Part shown: positions 49,442 to 57,634 of the stretch, one piece after another
Layout: each line of letters starts with the position of its first letter
How positions within the stretch are numbered: position 1 is the first letter of the stretch
Assembly: GCA_934631005.1 (NCBI GenBank)
Contig: CAKTXA010000011.1
Location: forward strand, 1-64,000
Length of the DNA: 64,000 nucleotides
Source of the DNA: an uncultured Oscillospiraceae bacterium
GTDB taxonomy: Bacteria > Bacillota > Clostridia > Oscillospirales > Oscillospiraceae
Reading direction: 5' to 3'
The notes under the pieces: model-generated
Database searches by the model: none
What the model was told of the DNA's origin: nothing
The model's input: only the letters and a program-made list of their open reading frames with translations
Program-made: the position numbers and the translations under genes

Positions 49442-51268
49442 ATGAAGGCTAAAAGCTGGGTCGTGATGTGCCTTGTGCTGGCGCTGCTGCTGGTGCTGGC
49501 GGTGGCGGCGGTCAACTTTTTCGTCGACCCGTTCGGCGTATTCGGGCAGGATGTGTGGTATTCCTACGCCGAAACGCTCAACCCCCGCGTGGGCAAGACC
49601 GCGTACCTCATGCAGCACGCGGACGAATATGACTCCTACCTCGTCGGCTGCTCGTCCACCAGCTCGTACCCGGCAGAGGTGCTGAACGACTATCTGGACG
49701 CAAAATTCTATAACACCATCGTCTACGGCGCGGATATGCAGGACACGCGCCTGACGGTGCAGTGGCTGTTGGAAAACTGCACTGTTAAAAACATCGTGCT
49801 GAACGTGTACATCGACAACGGCCTGTCCTACGCCACCGGGGAGGACTCGCTCAGCTTCAAGTTGCACGAGTCCGTGAGCGGCGCGGGAAAGCTCGGCTTT
49901 TACGGCAGCTATCTGCTGGCAAGCCCGCAGTACGCGCTCGATAAGCTGAAGGCGCAGCAGGACGGGCTTCTTCTGCCGCAGAGCTACAATGTGTTCGACG
50001 AAAGAAGCGGCGCGTATGACAAGCGCGCGCGGGATGTGGAGAACATCGGCTCGCTCGCGCGCTATTATGAGAGCTACCCTGTGTTCCAAAACTACCCCAC
50101 CGGCCCGTCGCAGCTGGGGTATACGGACGCGTGCATGCAGGACGTGGCGGCGATCGTCGAGCTCTGCCGGGACGCCGGGGTGCAGCTGTATGTTGCCTGT
50201 GCGCCGGTCTACCGCGACTATTTTGATGGCTACAGCGCCGAGGCGGTCACGGCGTTTTACACCAAGCTCGCCGCCGTGACGGACTACTGGGACTTCTCCT
50301 ACAGCTCCGTCAGCTGCGACCCGCGCTACTTCTACGACGCCACGCACTTCCGCAACGACGTCGGCCGCATGGCGCTGGCGCGGATGTTCGGCGATGATTC
50401 CGTCTACATCCCGGACGATTTCGGCGTCTATGTGACGCCGGAGAACGCGGACGCGCACGCCGCCTCGCTCTGTGCGCACGGTGCGGCTGCCGACACGGCG
50501 GCCTATACGAAAGACCTGCCCATCCTCATGTACCACGATCTGCTGGCCGAGGACGACGGCACGGGCGCGATGACCGCCGCGATCTTTGACGAGCAGCTGC
50601 GCGCCCTGCGGGACGCGGGCTATGAGACCGTGAGCCTTGATGCGGTGTATGACTACGTCTGCCATGGCGGCGCGCTGCCGGAAAAGCCCGTGCTCATCAC
50701 GTTTGACGACGGCTATCTCAGCAATTACGAGCTGGCGTACCCCATTTTGCAGAAATACGGTATGAAGGCGGCGATGTTCGTCATCGGCGTGTCAGTCGGG
50801 CGGGATACGTATAAGGACACCGGCGCGCCCATCACGCCGCATTTTTCCTATGCGCAGGCGCAGGAGATGATCGACTCCGGCCTGATCACCATCGGCAGTC
50901 ATACGTATGACCTCCACCAGTCGCCGCAGCTCGACGCCGCGCCTGTGCGCGAGACGGCGGGCATTTTGCCGGGCGAAAGTCAGGCGGACTACGCCGCCGT
51001 ATTCTCCGCCGATCTGGCGCAGTCAATGTGCGGGATCGAGGAAAACACGACGCAGCGCGTCACGGCGCTGGCCTATCCCCAGGGCGTTTACACCGCCCTC
51101 TCACAGACGCTCTGCCGCGCGGCAGGGCTGACGGCCACGTTTTCGACCGAGCCGCACAGCAATACGCTCGTGCGCGGCCTTGGCCAGTGCCTGTACGCCA
51201 TGGGGCGCTACAGCGTGACCCCCTGCTCCGGCGAGGCGCTCACGGCGATGCTGGAGAGCGCCCGCTGA
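49442..51268 (+). CDS. DltD-like SGNH domain fused to NodB polysaccharide deacetylase
   Basis: A 608-residue secreted or anchored protein with one N-terminal membrane helix (VVMCLVLALLLVLAVAAVNF). Residues about 28-330 form a DltD/AlgX-like SGNH domain: nucleophile candidate in VGCSSTSSYP (70-73) and the Asp/His pair in YDATHFRND (about 297-305). Residues about 355-608 are a NodB deacetylase: PILMYHDLL, ITFDDGYLSNYE, GSHTYDLH and TALAYPQGVY. It ends the dlt-like operon. The first domain may pass the aminoacyl group to a surface polymer, the second remove acetyl groups from sugars of the same polymer. Confidence 0.84.
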   Translation: MKAKSWVVMCLVLALLLVLAVAAVNFFVDPFGVFGQDVWYSYAETLNPRVGKTAYLMQHADEYDSYLVGCSSTSSYPAEVLNDYLDAKFYNTIVYGADMQDTRLTVQWLLENCTVKNIVLNVYIDNGLSYATGEDSLSFKLHESVSGAGKLGFYGSYLLASPQYALDKLKAQQDGLLLPQSYNVFDERSGAYDKRARDVENIGSLARYYESYPVFQNYPTGPSQLGYTDACMQDVAAIVELCRDAGVQLYVACAPVYRDYFDGYSAEAVTAFYTKLAAVTDYWDFSYSSVSCDPRYFYDATHFRNDVGRMALARMFGDDSVYIPDDFGVYVTPENADAHAASLCAHGAAADTAAYTKDLPILMYHDLLAEDDGTGAMTAAIFDEQLRALRDAGYETVSLDAVYDYVCHGGALPEKPVLITFDDGYLSNYELAYPILQKYGMKAAMFVIGVSVGRDTYKDTGAPITPHFSYAQAQEMIDSGLITIGSHTYDLHQSPQLDAAPVRETAGILPGESQADYAAVFSADLAQSMCGIEENTTQRVTALAYPQGVYTALSQTLCRAAGLTATFSTEPHSNTLVRGLGQCLYAMGRYSVTPCSGEALTAMLESAR

Positions 51269-51275
51269 GCCGTTC

Positions 51276-51306
51276 GCGGGCCGCCCGAGGGCGGCCCGCT
51301 TTTTTT
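51276..51306 (+). terminator. Terminator of the dlt-like operon
   Basis: The stem GCGGGCCGCC with GGCGGCCCGC around a 4-nt loop is followed by seven T residues. Confidence 0.9.
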
Positions 51307-51320
51307 GCGGAAAACATCCG

Positions 51321-51349
51321 TTGACTTTCCTGTTTTCCTGCCGTATACT
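51321..51349 (+). promoter_or_regulatory. Promoter of DUF975 gene
   Basis: TTGACT and TATACT are spaced by 17 nt, about 31 nt before the start codon. Confidence 0.75.
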
Positions 51350-51380
51350 GAACTTGAAGAAGAAAAAAGGAGGATCTGTT

Positions 51381-52187
51381 ATGGTTCGTTCGATCTACAA
51401 AAAAGCGTTTGCCGTCCTGAAGAAAAAGCCGGTCACGCTGTGGGGCATCTCGCTGCTGTGCGTGCTGCTGGAGCTCATTGCGCTCGTCGGCTTTGGGATG
51501 CTCCCCATCGGCGCGTTCATCGTGAGCATCGCGCTCGATGCAGGCATGGCGATGATCTACCTCAACAGCTACCGCACCGGTCTGAAGCCCAAGAGCGCCT
51601 ACCTCTTTGCCGCGTTCAGAAAGGACCGCTTCTGGCGCGTGGTGGGCGGCATGGCGTGGATGTCGCTATGGGTCTTTTTGTGGGCGCTGATCCCGTTCGC
51701 GGGCATCGTGTTCGCCGTGATCCGCGCATATGAGTACCGCTTCACGCCGTACATCCTGATGACGCGCGACGATGTGAAGGCGACCGAAGCCATCAAGCTC
51801 TCCAAGCAGATGACCATGGGCTACAAGGGCAAAATGTTCTGGGCGGACATGCTGGTCTGCCTGCTCTATCTCGCTGCGGAGCTCGTGCTGGCGCTGTTTT
51901 CGCTCATCCCGTTCATTGGCATTTTGTTCCGCGTTGTAAACTTACTGCTGAGCATCGCGTTCAGCCTGTTTGCGCCGCTGTTCCTCGGCATCGTGCAGGC
52001 GGCGTTCTACGTAGAGACCCAGTCCGCCGCTCCCGCTGCGGCCCCCGCCCAGCCGACCATCCCCGCCCCCGCCGCACCGGCGGAAGATACCCCGGCAGAG
52101 GAAGCCCCGACCGAAGCGGCCCCGGCAGAAGAGACCCCGGAAGCTCCCGCGGAGGATGCTCCCACAGAAACGCCCCCGGAAGCGTAA
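51381..52187 (+). CDS. DUF975-like integral membrane protein with Pro/Ala/Glu tail
   Basis: A 268-residue protein. About five hydrophobic segments fill residues 1-215 (TLWGISLLCVLLELIALVGF, MAWMSLWVFLWALIPFAGIV), with the stretch YEYRFTPYILMTRDDVKATE AIKLSK that is typical of DUF975 proteins; an amphipathic segment GYKGKMFW follows. The last 50 residues are a low-complexity tail of Pro, Ala, Glu and Thr, strongly acidic. AAGGAGG lies before the ATG. Function unknown; DUF975 members are general Firmicutes membrane proteins. Confidence 0.8.
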   Translation: MVRSIYKKAFAVLKKKPVTLWGISLLCVLLELIALVGFGMLPIGAFIVSIALDAGMAMIYLNSYRTGLKPKSAYLFAAFRKDRFWRVVGGMAWMSLWVFLWALIPFAGIVFAVIRAYEYRFTPYILMTRDDVKATEAIKLSKQMTMGYKGKMFWADMLVCLLYLAAELVLALFSLIPFIGILFRVVNLLLSIAFSLFAPLFLGIVQAAFYVETQSAAPAAAPAQPTIPAPAAPAEDTPAEEAPTEAAPAEETPEAPAEDAPTETPPEA

Positions 52188-52200
52188 GATAAAAATAGAA

Positions 52201-52235
52201 CCCCGCTGCGCAAAGCGCAGCGGGGATTCGTTTTT
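52201..52235 (+). terminator. Terminator of DUF975 gene
   Basis: The 11-bp stem CCCCGCTGCGC/GCGCAGCGGGG with an AAA loop is followed by ATTCGTTTTT. Confidence 0.8.
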
Positions 52236-52520
52236 CGTCGTAACACAGGGAGCTTGCCCCCTCGCTAGTACGCAGCAGCGGATTTTTTCGGCAGTGCCGA
52301 TTTGCGGAAGTCCTTTGGCTTCCCCTCGGGGAAGCTGGCTGCGGAGCGACAGCGGAGCAGACTGATGAGGGTCGGGGAGCAGTTGCGTTTTGATGAAACT
52401 GCAAAGCTATCCGTCAGTGCTCCCCGGCCCTCATCAGTCGCCTGCGGCGACAGCTTCCCCCGGGGGAAGCTATGGGGTGCATTCCGCACCGCGGTGCGTG
52501 CAAAAGCACCAGCTGCCCGC
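52235..52520. repeat. Composite palindromic repeat, copy E
   Basis: A copy with an eroded left end (GTCGTAACACAGGGAGCTTG) and no right outer end. The inner arms CTTCCCCTCGGGGAAGCTGG and CAGCTTCCCCCGGGGGAAGC and the central pair CTGATGAGGGTCGGGGAGCA/TGCTCCCCGGCCCTCATCAG (one G-T mismatch) are clear. The right arm carries the TCGCC/GGCGA module. It fills the gap between the DUF975 and DUF2142 genes, which converge on it. Confidence 0.83.
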
Positions 52521-52531
52521 TTTACGATCAT

Positions 52532-54049
52532 TCACAATGTCAGCCCATACCCCACGCAGCTGACTGCTGCTACCAGATTCACGCCGGTGGCGGTCAGGAC
52601 CGGCAGCTCCCAGGCGACCTCGCGGCGGAGGCGGCCGTGGGGGCGGACTTGCAGGGCGGCGATGGATACGAGGTACAGCACCGGCAGGAAATAGCGGCCC
52701 TGCAGGCCCATGATAGTGTCATTTCCCGGCGTGGTCCACTGGATATACAGCGCCGTGCAGGTGAGGAGCATCACGCCGAGGGCGGACACGAGCGCCAGCC
52801 ACACGTCCCGCCGCTGCAAAAGCGTGCTGCCGCCCTCGCGGCGGGAGAAGATCGCCGTCAGCACGATGAGCACGAGGTAGCCGTAGGTCAGGAGCCTGCT
52901 GTTGCGCACGCCGCCCACGCCCATGCCGATGCCCATCATCTGCTCCAAAAGCGTCCGCCCCTGCACGCGCAGCGTGCGCAGGAGGATGCGGCAGTAGCCG
53001 AACGGATCATGCAGAATGGCCGCGGTCTGCGTGCCGCTGGTGGAATATCCGGCGGCAAGATACCGCGACGAGATGGCCAGCCACCCCAGCCCCGCGCCGA
53101 CGGCCAGCACGATGAGCCCCGCGAGGTTCCAAAAATACCGTTTTCGGCTCCCGAACCGCTCCGGCGAGAGCACAAAGAAAAACAGGCACACCGGCAGATA
53201 CACGATCTTGCACTGCGAGAGCATCAGAACGAGCAGATACAGCGGCACGAGCTGCCGCGTGCGCAGGCGCCCCTGCGCCGTGTACTGCAAATGCAGCACA
53301 TACGCCAGCCACAGCGCCACCACCGCCAGCGTCAGCCCGTCGGCCGACATCGACCCCGCCTTGTGCACATAGATCGGCGTGAGCAGCAGCAGCGCGGGCA
53401 GCGCCTTGGAAAACGGGAACAGCTTCACCGCCAGCGCGCAGAGTATCGCCACTGCAAGCAGATTCGCCGCCCGCCCGGCGTAAAGAATGACGACTGCCCG
53501 GTCAGTCAGCAGATTCGCCGCCGCGATGCCCGCCGCGTGCGGCAGATAGCTCAGCGGCGAGTAAAGCGCCGACCCGGGGAAGTCATACGGCACGGGATGC
53601 GCCCGGTCGATGCGCGCGTCCCACGCGGCGCGGATGTCGTCATAGCCCGTTGCGGCGTAGTCTGAAAGCGGCTCCGGGATCAGCCCGTCCGGGAGAAAGT
53701 CCCCCACGCTGCCGTCCGGCAGCGTCTGCGGCGTGCGGAGCACGGCGATCTCATAGCTGCGCAGAAAATGCTGCGGCTCGTCCGACACCTGCAAAATGGG
53801 CACGGCGGCGAGATACAGCAGCCCGCAGACGAGAAACGCCGCAAAAAACACCCGGTGCGCCCGGCGCGGCGCGCGCAGCACGAATATGCTCAGCGGCGCG
53901 AGCACCGCCGCGGGCAGCAGCGCCCAATACCAGTGCGCCAGCATCCCATAGCGCCGCAGCGCCAGCACGGCGAAGCCCGTAAACCCCAGGATCAAAACGC
54001 CCGCGGCGATCTCACGCCACCGGCGGCGGAAAAAGCTCAATTCCCTCAC
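52532..54049 (-). CDS. DUF2142 family membrane protein
   Basis: A 505-residue multi-pass membrane protein with about 12 hydrophobic segments. The external loop after helix 3 contains QVSDEPQHFLRSYEIAVL, the hallmark of DUF2142 proteins, and GSMSADGLTLAVVALWLAYV follows later. The layout resembles GT-C type glycosyltransferases of cell-surface polymers. It is divergent from a GT2/DUF2304/EamA-like group, suggesting a joint role in adding sugars from polyprenyl-phosphate donors outside the membrane. Substrate unknown. Confidence 0.82.
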   Translation of the reverse strand: MRELSFFRRRWREIAAGVLILGFTGFAVLALRRYGMLAHWYWALLPAAVLAPLSIFVLRAPRRAHRVFFAAFLVCGLLYLAAVPILQVSDEPQHFLRSYEIAVLRTPQTLPDGSVGDFLPDGLIPEPLSDYAATGYDDIRAAWDARIDRAHPVPYDFPGSALYSPLSYLPHAAGIAAANLLTDRAVVILYAGRAANLLAVAILCALAVKLFPFSKALPALLLLTPIYVHKAGSMSADGLTLAVVALWLAYVLHLQYTAQGRLRTRQLVPLYLLVLMLSQCKIVYLPVCLFFFVLSPERFGSRKRYFWNLAGLIVLAVGAGLGWLAISSRYLAAGYSTSGTQTAAILHDPFGYCRILLRTLRVQGRTLLEQMMGIGMGVGGVRNSRLLTYGYLVLIVLTAIFSRREGGSTLLQRRDVWLALVSALGVMLLTCTALYIQWTTPGNDTIMGLQGRYFLPVLYLVSIAALQVRPHGRLRREVAWELPVLTATGVNLVAAVSCVGYGLTL

Positions 54050-54117
54050 GTCCCTTCTGCGCGTATCATATCATATCCCGCCGCCGGACGCAATCGCGCG
54101 GGGGGCTGAAAAACTCT

Positions 54118-54145
54118 TTGCTTTTTATCATATTGCCTGTATAAT
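54118..54145 (+). promoter_or_regulatory. Promoter of GT2 gene
   Basis: TTGCTT and TATAAT are spaced by 16 nt; the predicted start near 54152 leaves a leader of about 27 nt to the proposed CTG start codon. Confidence 0.65.
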
Positions 54146-54178
54146 GTAGAGAGGATCGAAAAAGGGGGGGCGGAGGAC

Positions 54179-54874
54179 CTGAAAACGCTTGTCATCATCC
54201 CGGCGTTCAACGAGCAGGCGGCGATCGTGCCGTTTGTGGAGGAATTAAAGGCGACCTGCCCCGCGTGCGATTTTGTGGTCATCAACGACTGCTCGCGCGA
54301 CGAGACGGGCGCGCTGTGCCGCGCGCACGGCTACCCCACCGTGAACCTGCCGGTCAACCTCGGCATCGGCGGCGCGGTGCAGACGGGGTATCTCTACGCG
54401 CTGGAAAACGGCTATGATGCCGCCGTGCAGATGGACGGCGACGGCCAGCACGACCCGCGCGACCTAGAGGCATTGCTCGCCCCCATCGCGCGCGGCGAGG
54501 CCGATCTTGCCATCGGCTCGCGCTTTGTGACCGGCGAGGGCTTCCAGTCCACGGCCCTGCGGCGGCTGGGCATCGCCATTTTGCGCGGGGCCATCCGCCT
54601 GCGCACCGGAAAGACCGTCACCGACCCCACCAGCGGCTACCGCGCGGCGAGCCGCCGCGTCATCGAGCTGTTCGCGCACGACTACGCGCAGGACTATCCC
54701 GAGCCGGAGTCGCTCGTCACGGCGCTCAAGTCCGGCGCACGCGTGTGCGACGTCCCGGCGCGGATGCGCGCCCGGCAGGGCGGCGCGTCCTCCATCAGCG
54801 AGTGGAAGTCGGTCTATTACATGCTCAAAGTCACCTTGGCAGTGTTATTACACACGCCGCACGCAAAGCTCTGA
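54179..54874 (+). CDS. Family 2 glycosyltransferase (polyprenyl-phosphate sugar type), probable CTG start
   Basis: About 231 residues of a GT-A fold enzyme: LVIIPAFNEQ strand, FVVINDCSRDETG, MDGDGQHDP with the metal-binding DxD, and SRFVTGEG. It resembles dolichol/undecaprenyl-phosphate mannosyl- or glucosyltransferases but lacks their C-terminal membrane helices. The first strand motif is essential to the fold, but no ATG, GTG or TTG lies before it. The first conventional start (GTG at 54227) would remove it. CTG at 54179, after GGGGGG and GGAGG, is the best start and restores KTLVIIPAFNE. Confidence 0.8.
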   Translation: MKTLVIIPAFNEQAAIVPFVEELKATCPACDFVVINDCSRDETGALCRAHGYPTVNLPVNLGIGGAVQTGYLYALENGYDAAVQMDGDGQHDPRDLEALLAPIARGEADLAIGSRFVTGEGFQSTALRRLGIAILRGAIRLRTGKTVTDPTSGYRAASRRVIELFAHDYAQDYPEPESLVTALKSGARVCDVPARMRARQGGASSISEWKSVYYMLKVTLAVLLHTPHAKL

Positions 54875-54887
54875 AAGGGGTGCATCC

Positions 54888-55262
54888 ATGTCTCCGACGC
54901 TGCGTCTGGTCCTCATCCTCGCCATGGCGGTGTATTTTACGGTGCTGCTGCTGTTTGTCCGCCGCCGGGGGCTGAATCTCAAGTATTTTCTCCTGTGGCT
55001 CGTGATGGGCGCGGCGCTGTTCGTGCTCATCCTGTTCCCCGGCATCCTCACGGCGATGGCGCACCTTCTGTGCATCCAGAGCGAGATGAACGCGCTCATC
55101 TCCGCCGTGTGCTTCTTTATCATCCTGCTCGAAATTTCGCTCACGGCCATCGTCTCCCGCCTCAATGACAAGCTCACCCGCACCATCCAGCAGACGGCGC
55201 TGCTGGAAAAGCGCATCCGCGCACTGGAGCAGGCGCTGGCAGAACAGGAGAAGGACGCATGA
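54888..55262 (+). CDS. DUF2304 family membrane protein
   Basis: A 124-residue protein with about three hydrophobic segments (LVLILAMAVYFTVLLLFV, YFLLWLVMGAALFVLILF, LISAVCFFIILLEISLTAIV) and a C-terminal coiled coil (KLTRTIQQTALLEKRIRALE). This is the DUF2304 layout, regularly found next to GT2 polyprenyl-phosphate glycosyltransferases, where it probably anchors or assists the soluble enzyme. It lies 13 nt after the GT2 gene and overlaps the next gene by ATGA. Confidence 0.87.
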   Translation: MSPTLRLVLILAMAVYFTVLLLFVRRRGLNLKYFLLWLVMGAALFVLILFPGILTAMAHLLCIQSEMNALISAVCFFIILLEISLTAIVSRLNDKLTRTIQQTALLEKRIRALEQALAEQEKDA

Positions 55263-55609
55263 TCGCACTGTTTGCAGCGTATCTGCTGTTTTCCGTAGGC
55301 GGGCTGGTGCTGTTTAAGCTCGGCACCGCGCACGCCGCCGTGCCGTTTCTGGAGCGGCTTTTGCATCTGCGGCTGAGCTGGGTGAGCATCGGCGGCTGCT
55401 GCTGCTATGTGGTGAGCTTTCTTTTGTACCTTCTGCTTGTCAGCCGGAGCGAATTGAGCATCCTCTTCCCCATCGCCACGGGCGTGTCTTGCATCCTGGT
55501 GCTCGCCGCCTCGGCCTTCATCCTGCGCGAGACCGTCTCCCCCCTCAACTGGCTCGGCGCCGCCATCATCGTAATCGGCATCCTCCTCGTCAACCTCGGC
55601 CGGCACTAA
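55259..55609 (+). CDS. Small EamA/SMR-like membrane transporter
   Basis: A 116-residue protein with four hydrophobic helices. FPIATGVSCILVLAASAFIL and VSPLNWLGAAIIVIGILLVN are typical of SMR/EamA half-transporters such as ArnE/ArnF, which flip polyprenyl-linked sugars. With the GT2 enzyme and DUF2304 protein it forms a compact three-gene module for making and flipping a lipid-linked sugar. The start overlaps the DUF2304 stop. Confidence 0.85.
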   Translation: MIALFAAYLLFSVGGLVLFKLGTAHAAVPFLERLLHLRLSWVSIGGCCCYVVSFLLYLLLVSRSELSILFPIATGVSCILVLAASAFILRETVSPLNWLGAAIIVIGILLVNLGRH

Positions 55610-55647
55610 AAGTCAAAACCTCCGGCTAAGCCGGCGGCTTGAAGAAC

Positions 55648-55677
55648 CCCCTCCGGCTGATGCCGGAGGGGAATTTT
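55648..55677 (+). terminator. Terminator of the GT2 module
   Basis: The 10-bp stem CCCCTCCGGC/GCCGGAGGGG with a TGAT loop is followed by AATTTTA. A second hairpin-like CCGGCTAAGCCGG sits just upstream. Confidence 0.7.
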
Positions 55678-55697
55678 AGGCAATATAGCGAAGAGAT

Positions 55698-55732
55698 CTG
55701 TAGGGGCGGACGACTCTGTCCGCCCGCAGTAC
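55698..55732. repeat. Detached outer end of a composite repeat
   Basis: TAGGGGCGGACGACTCTGTC followed by CGCCCG resembles the left outer end of the composite repeats, 85 nt before the full copy F. It may be the remains of an older copy. Confidence 0.5.
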
Positions 55733-55784
55733 ACCGCTGCAAGTCAGAATGCACCCCGGCGAACACGTAAAATTCCCCAACATG

Positions 55785-56085
55785 AACGTAGGGGAGGGGT
55801 TCTACCCCTCCCGCTGGTTGGCAGTTACGGCTTTTGCACGCACCGCGGCGTGGCATGCACCCCTTGCCTTCCCCTCGGGGCCGATTCCCCCTATCAGGGG
55901 GAAATGTCCCGAAGGGACAAAGAGGGTAGGGACAGGTGCCCCCGAAGGGGGCGGATGAGGGCCGGGGAGCACTGACGGATAGCTTAGCAGTTGTGCCAAA
56001 ACGCAACTGCTCCCCGACCCTCATCAGTCGCCTACGGCGACAGCTTCCCCCAGGGGAAGCTATGGGGTGCCTACGTTTCGTCGGT
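55785..56085. repeat. Composite palindromic repeat, copy F
   Basis: The left end ACGTAGGGGAGGGGTTCTAC and the central pair GATGAGGGCCGGGGAGCA/TGCTCCCCGACCCTCATCAG are present; the right outer end is lost. Its left arm contains, at about 55877-55935, the exact reverse complement of the extra module found in the right arm of copy A (GGGGGAAATGTCCCGAAGGG). It fills most of the gap before the minus-strand lipoprotein gene. Confidence 0.83.
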
Positions 56086-56108
56086 GCGTCAGGGATACGG
56101 CACATCCT

Positions 56109-57416
56109 TCATGCAAACACATCCGTATCCTTCATCCCTTCCACGTACCAGCCGTCGTAGCCGCTCCGCTTTTCCAGCTCCAGGGTGCCCTGGATGGCGG
56201 TTTCGGTCTCGAAATCGGCCATGGTCTCGCGGTCGGTGCCGGTGAGGTAGAGTTTGGTGCCGGCGGGGAGGGTCTGCTGCGTGCCGTCGCGGAGGGTCAC
56301 GTTCAGCGCCGTGCGGAGCGTCAGCGCTTCGCCGCGCTCCAGCGTCCAGTAGCCGTCGAGCGCGGAAAGCTCGCCGCCCACGCCGTAGAACATCGCGCGC
56401 GCCGTATATACGCCGCCGGGGAGCGCGGCGCTGTCCGCGATGGTGACGATGCCATCGGCGTCGATCTGCTCGATCCGGCCCGCCACGCACGCGCTGCCGT
56501 CGGCGTCCTTCGTGCGGATGTCCTCCGCGATCGGCACGCTCTCCAGCCCGTTTTCGCCCAGCTGCCAGCCGTAGGTCAGTTTATCGCCGGACACGGTGTC
56601 ACCGCTGACATACAGCTCGGCCACATTGTCGCCGTTCAGGTCGGCGATCCAGCAGCGCGCGTCCAGCAGCGTCATGTTCGCCTCATACACCGCGCCGCTC
56701 TGCGTCACGCGGAGCTTCGCGAGCGGCGTCACGGCCAGCTCGCCGGTCTGCTGCGAAAACGTCACGGTCTCCTTCTGGCCGTTGCCGCTGAGGTCATAGT
56801 GATACGCGCTGCCCGCGGTCAGCTCCGCCGCCGCGAGCGGCACGGCGTAGTGCAGCAGCTGCACGGATTCCTCCGCGACGCCCTGCCGGTAGATGCGCGT
56901 GGGGACGATCAGGCGGCGCTCGCGCTCGCCGAATTCATCCTCCCAGCTCACCTCCAGCTCCGCCTGATCCGCCGGGGCGTTCATCACCAGCAGCAGCAGC
57001 GTGTCCGGCTCCCACTGCTCCATCCACCAAATGCGCTCGGTGCGCACATAGTCCTGCGCCGCGTCGTCGTATTCTACGCGGCTGATCCAGAGCTTCGGCA
57101 GCGCACGCGTCGTGCGCAGCACGATCTCCTCGCCGTCCGGGTCGACGCTCACGCGCATCGCCCCGGCAGGCGCTTCGCTTACCCACTCGCCGCTGAGAAA
57201 GTCCGTCTCCGGCTCCGCGGTCTCGGCGGTGTCGTCCGCCGGCGGCGCTTCGCCGTCCGGCTCGGCCGTATTCGTATCCGGCTGCGTATCCGCCGGGTCT
57301 GTCTGCTCCACCGGCGGGGGCGTTACCGCGTCGAGCATGTCCTTCGGCAGCTTTTTGCTGCACGCGGCGAGCGTCAGCATCGCCAGCGCTAAAAATATCA
57401 GGATCCACCTGCGCAT
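56109..57416 (-). CDS. Hypothetical secreted lipoprotein
   Basis: A 435-residue lipoprotein, lipidated Cys about residue 19, then a Pro/Asp/Thr/Glu-rich linker to about residue 75. Two strand-rich regions follow, the second containing CWIADLNGDNVAELYVSGD, a VCBS/EF-hand-like repeat often seen in surface proteins that bind calcium. No family can be named. The gene stands alone, with AAAGGAG before the ATG, divergent from a MATE exporter. Confidence 0.7.
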   Translation of the reverse strand: MRRWILIFLALAMLTLAACSKKLPKDMLDAVTPPPVEQTDPADTQPDTNTAEPDGEAPPADDTAETAEPETDFLSGEWVSEAPAGAMRVSVDPDGEEIVLRTTRALPKLWISRVEYDDAAQDYVRTERIWWMEQWEPDTLLLLVMNAPADQAELEVSWEDEFGERERRLIVPTRIYRQGVAEESVQLLHYAVPLAAAELTAGSAYHYDLSGNGQKETVTFSQQTGELAVTPLAKLRVTQSGAVYEANMTLLDARCWIADLNGDNVAELYVSGDTVSGDKLTYGWQLGENGLESVPIAEDIRTKDADGSACVAGRIEQIDADGIVTIADSAALPGGVYTARAMFYGVGGELSALDGYWTLERGEALTLRTALNVTLRDGTQQTLPAGTKLYLTGTDRETMADFETETAIQGTLELEKRSGYDGWYVEGMKDTDVFA

Positions 57417-57574
57417 CGTCTGCTCCTTTCCGCCCGTGCCGGGTTACCCAGGGGGCGCGGGCGCCGTTTGTTTTTTCCAGCATAGCGAACAGGCGGTGTT
57501 ATGTCAATCGAATCGGGCGGAAATTCAGAAAAAGTTCAGAATTTCCCCGCGTGAAAAATATTTCCGAATTCCTA

Positions 57575-57602
57575 TTGAAAACGGCGCAAAAACCGCTATA
57601 AT
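57575..57602 (+). promoter_or_regulatory. Promoter of second MATE gene
   Basis: TTGAAA and TATAAT are spaced by 16 nt, about 32 nt before the start codon. Confidence 0.7.
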
Positions 57603-57634
57603 GACCAGTACACTGCCGAAAAGGAGGGCGGAAT

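Noticed and set aside
54227..54874. GTG at 54227 as the start of the GT2 gene
   Set aside because: It would remove the first strand and the VIIPAFNE motif required by the fold, and it has no ribosome site of its own.
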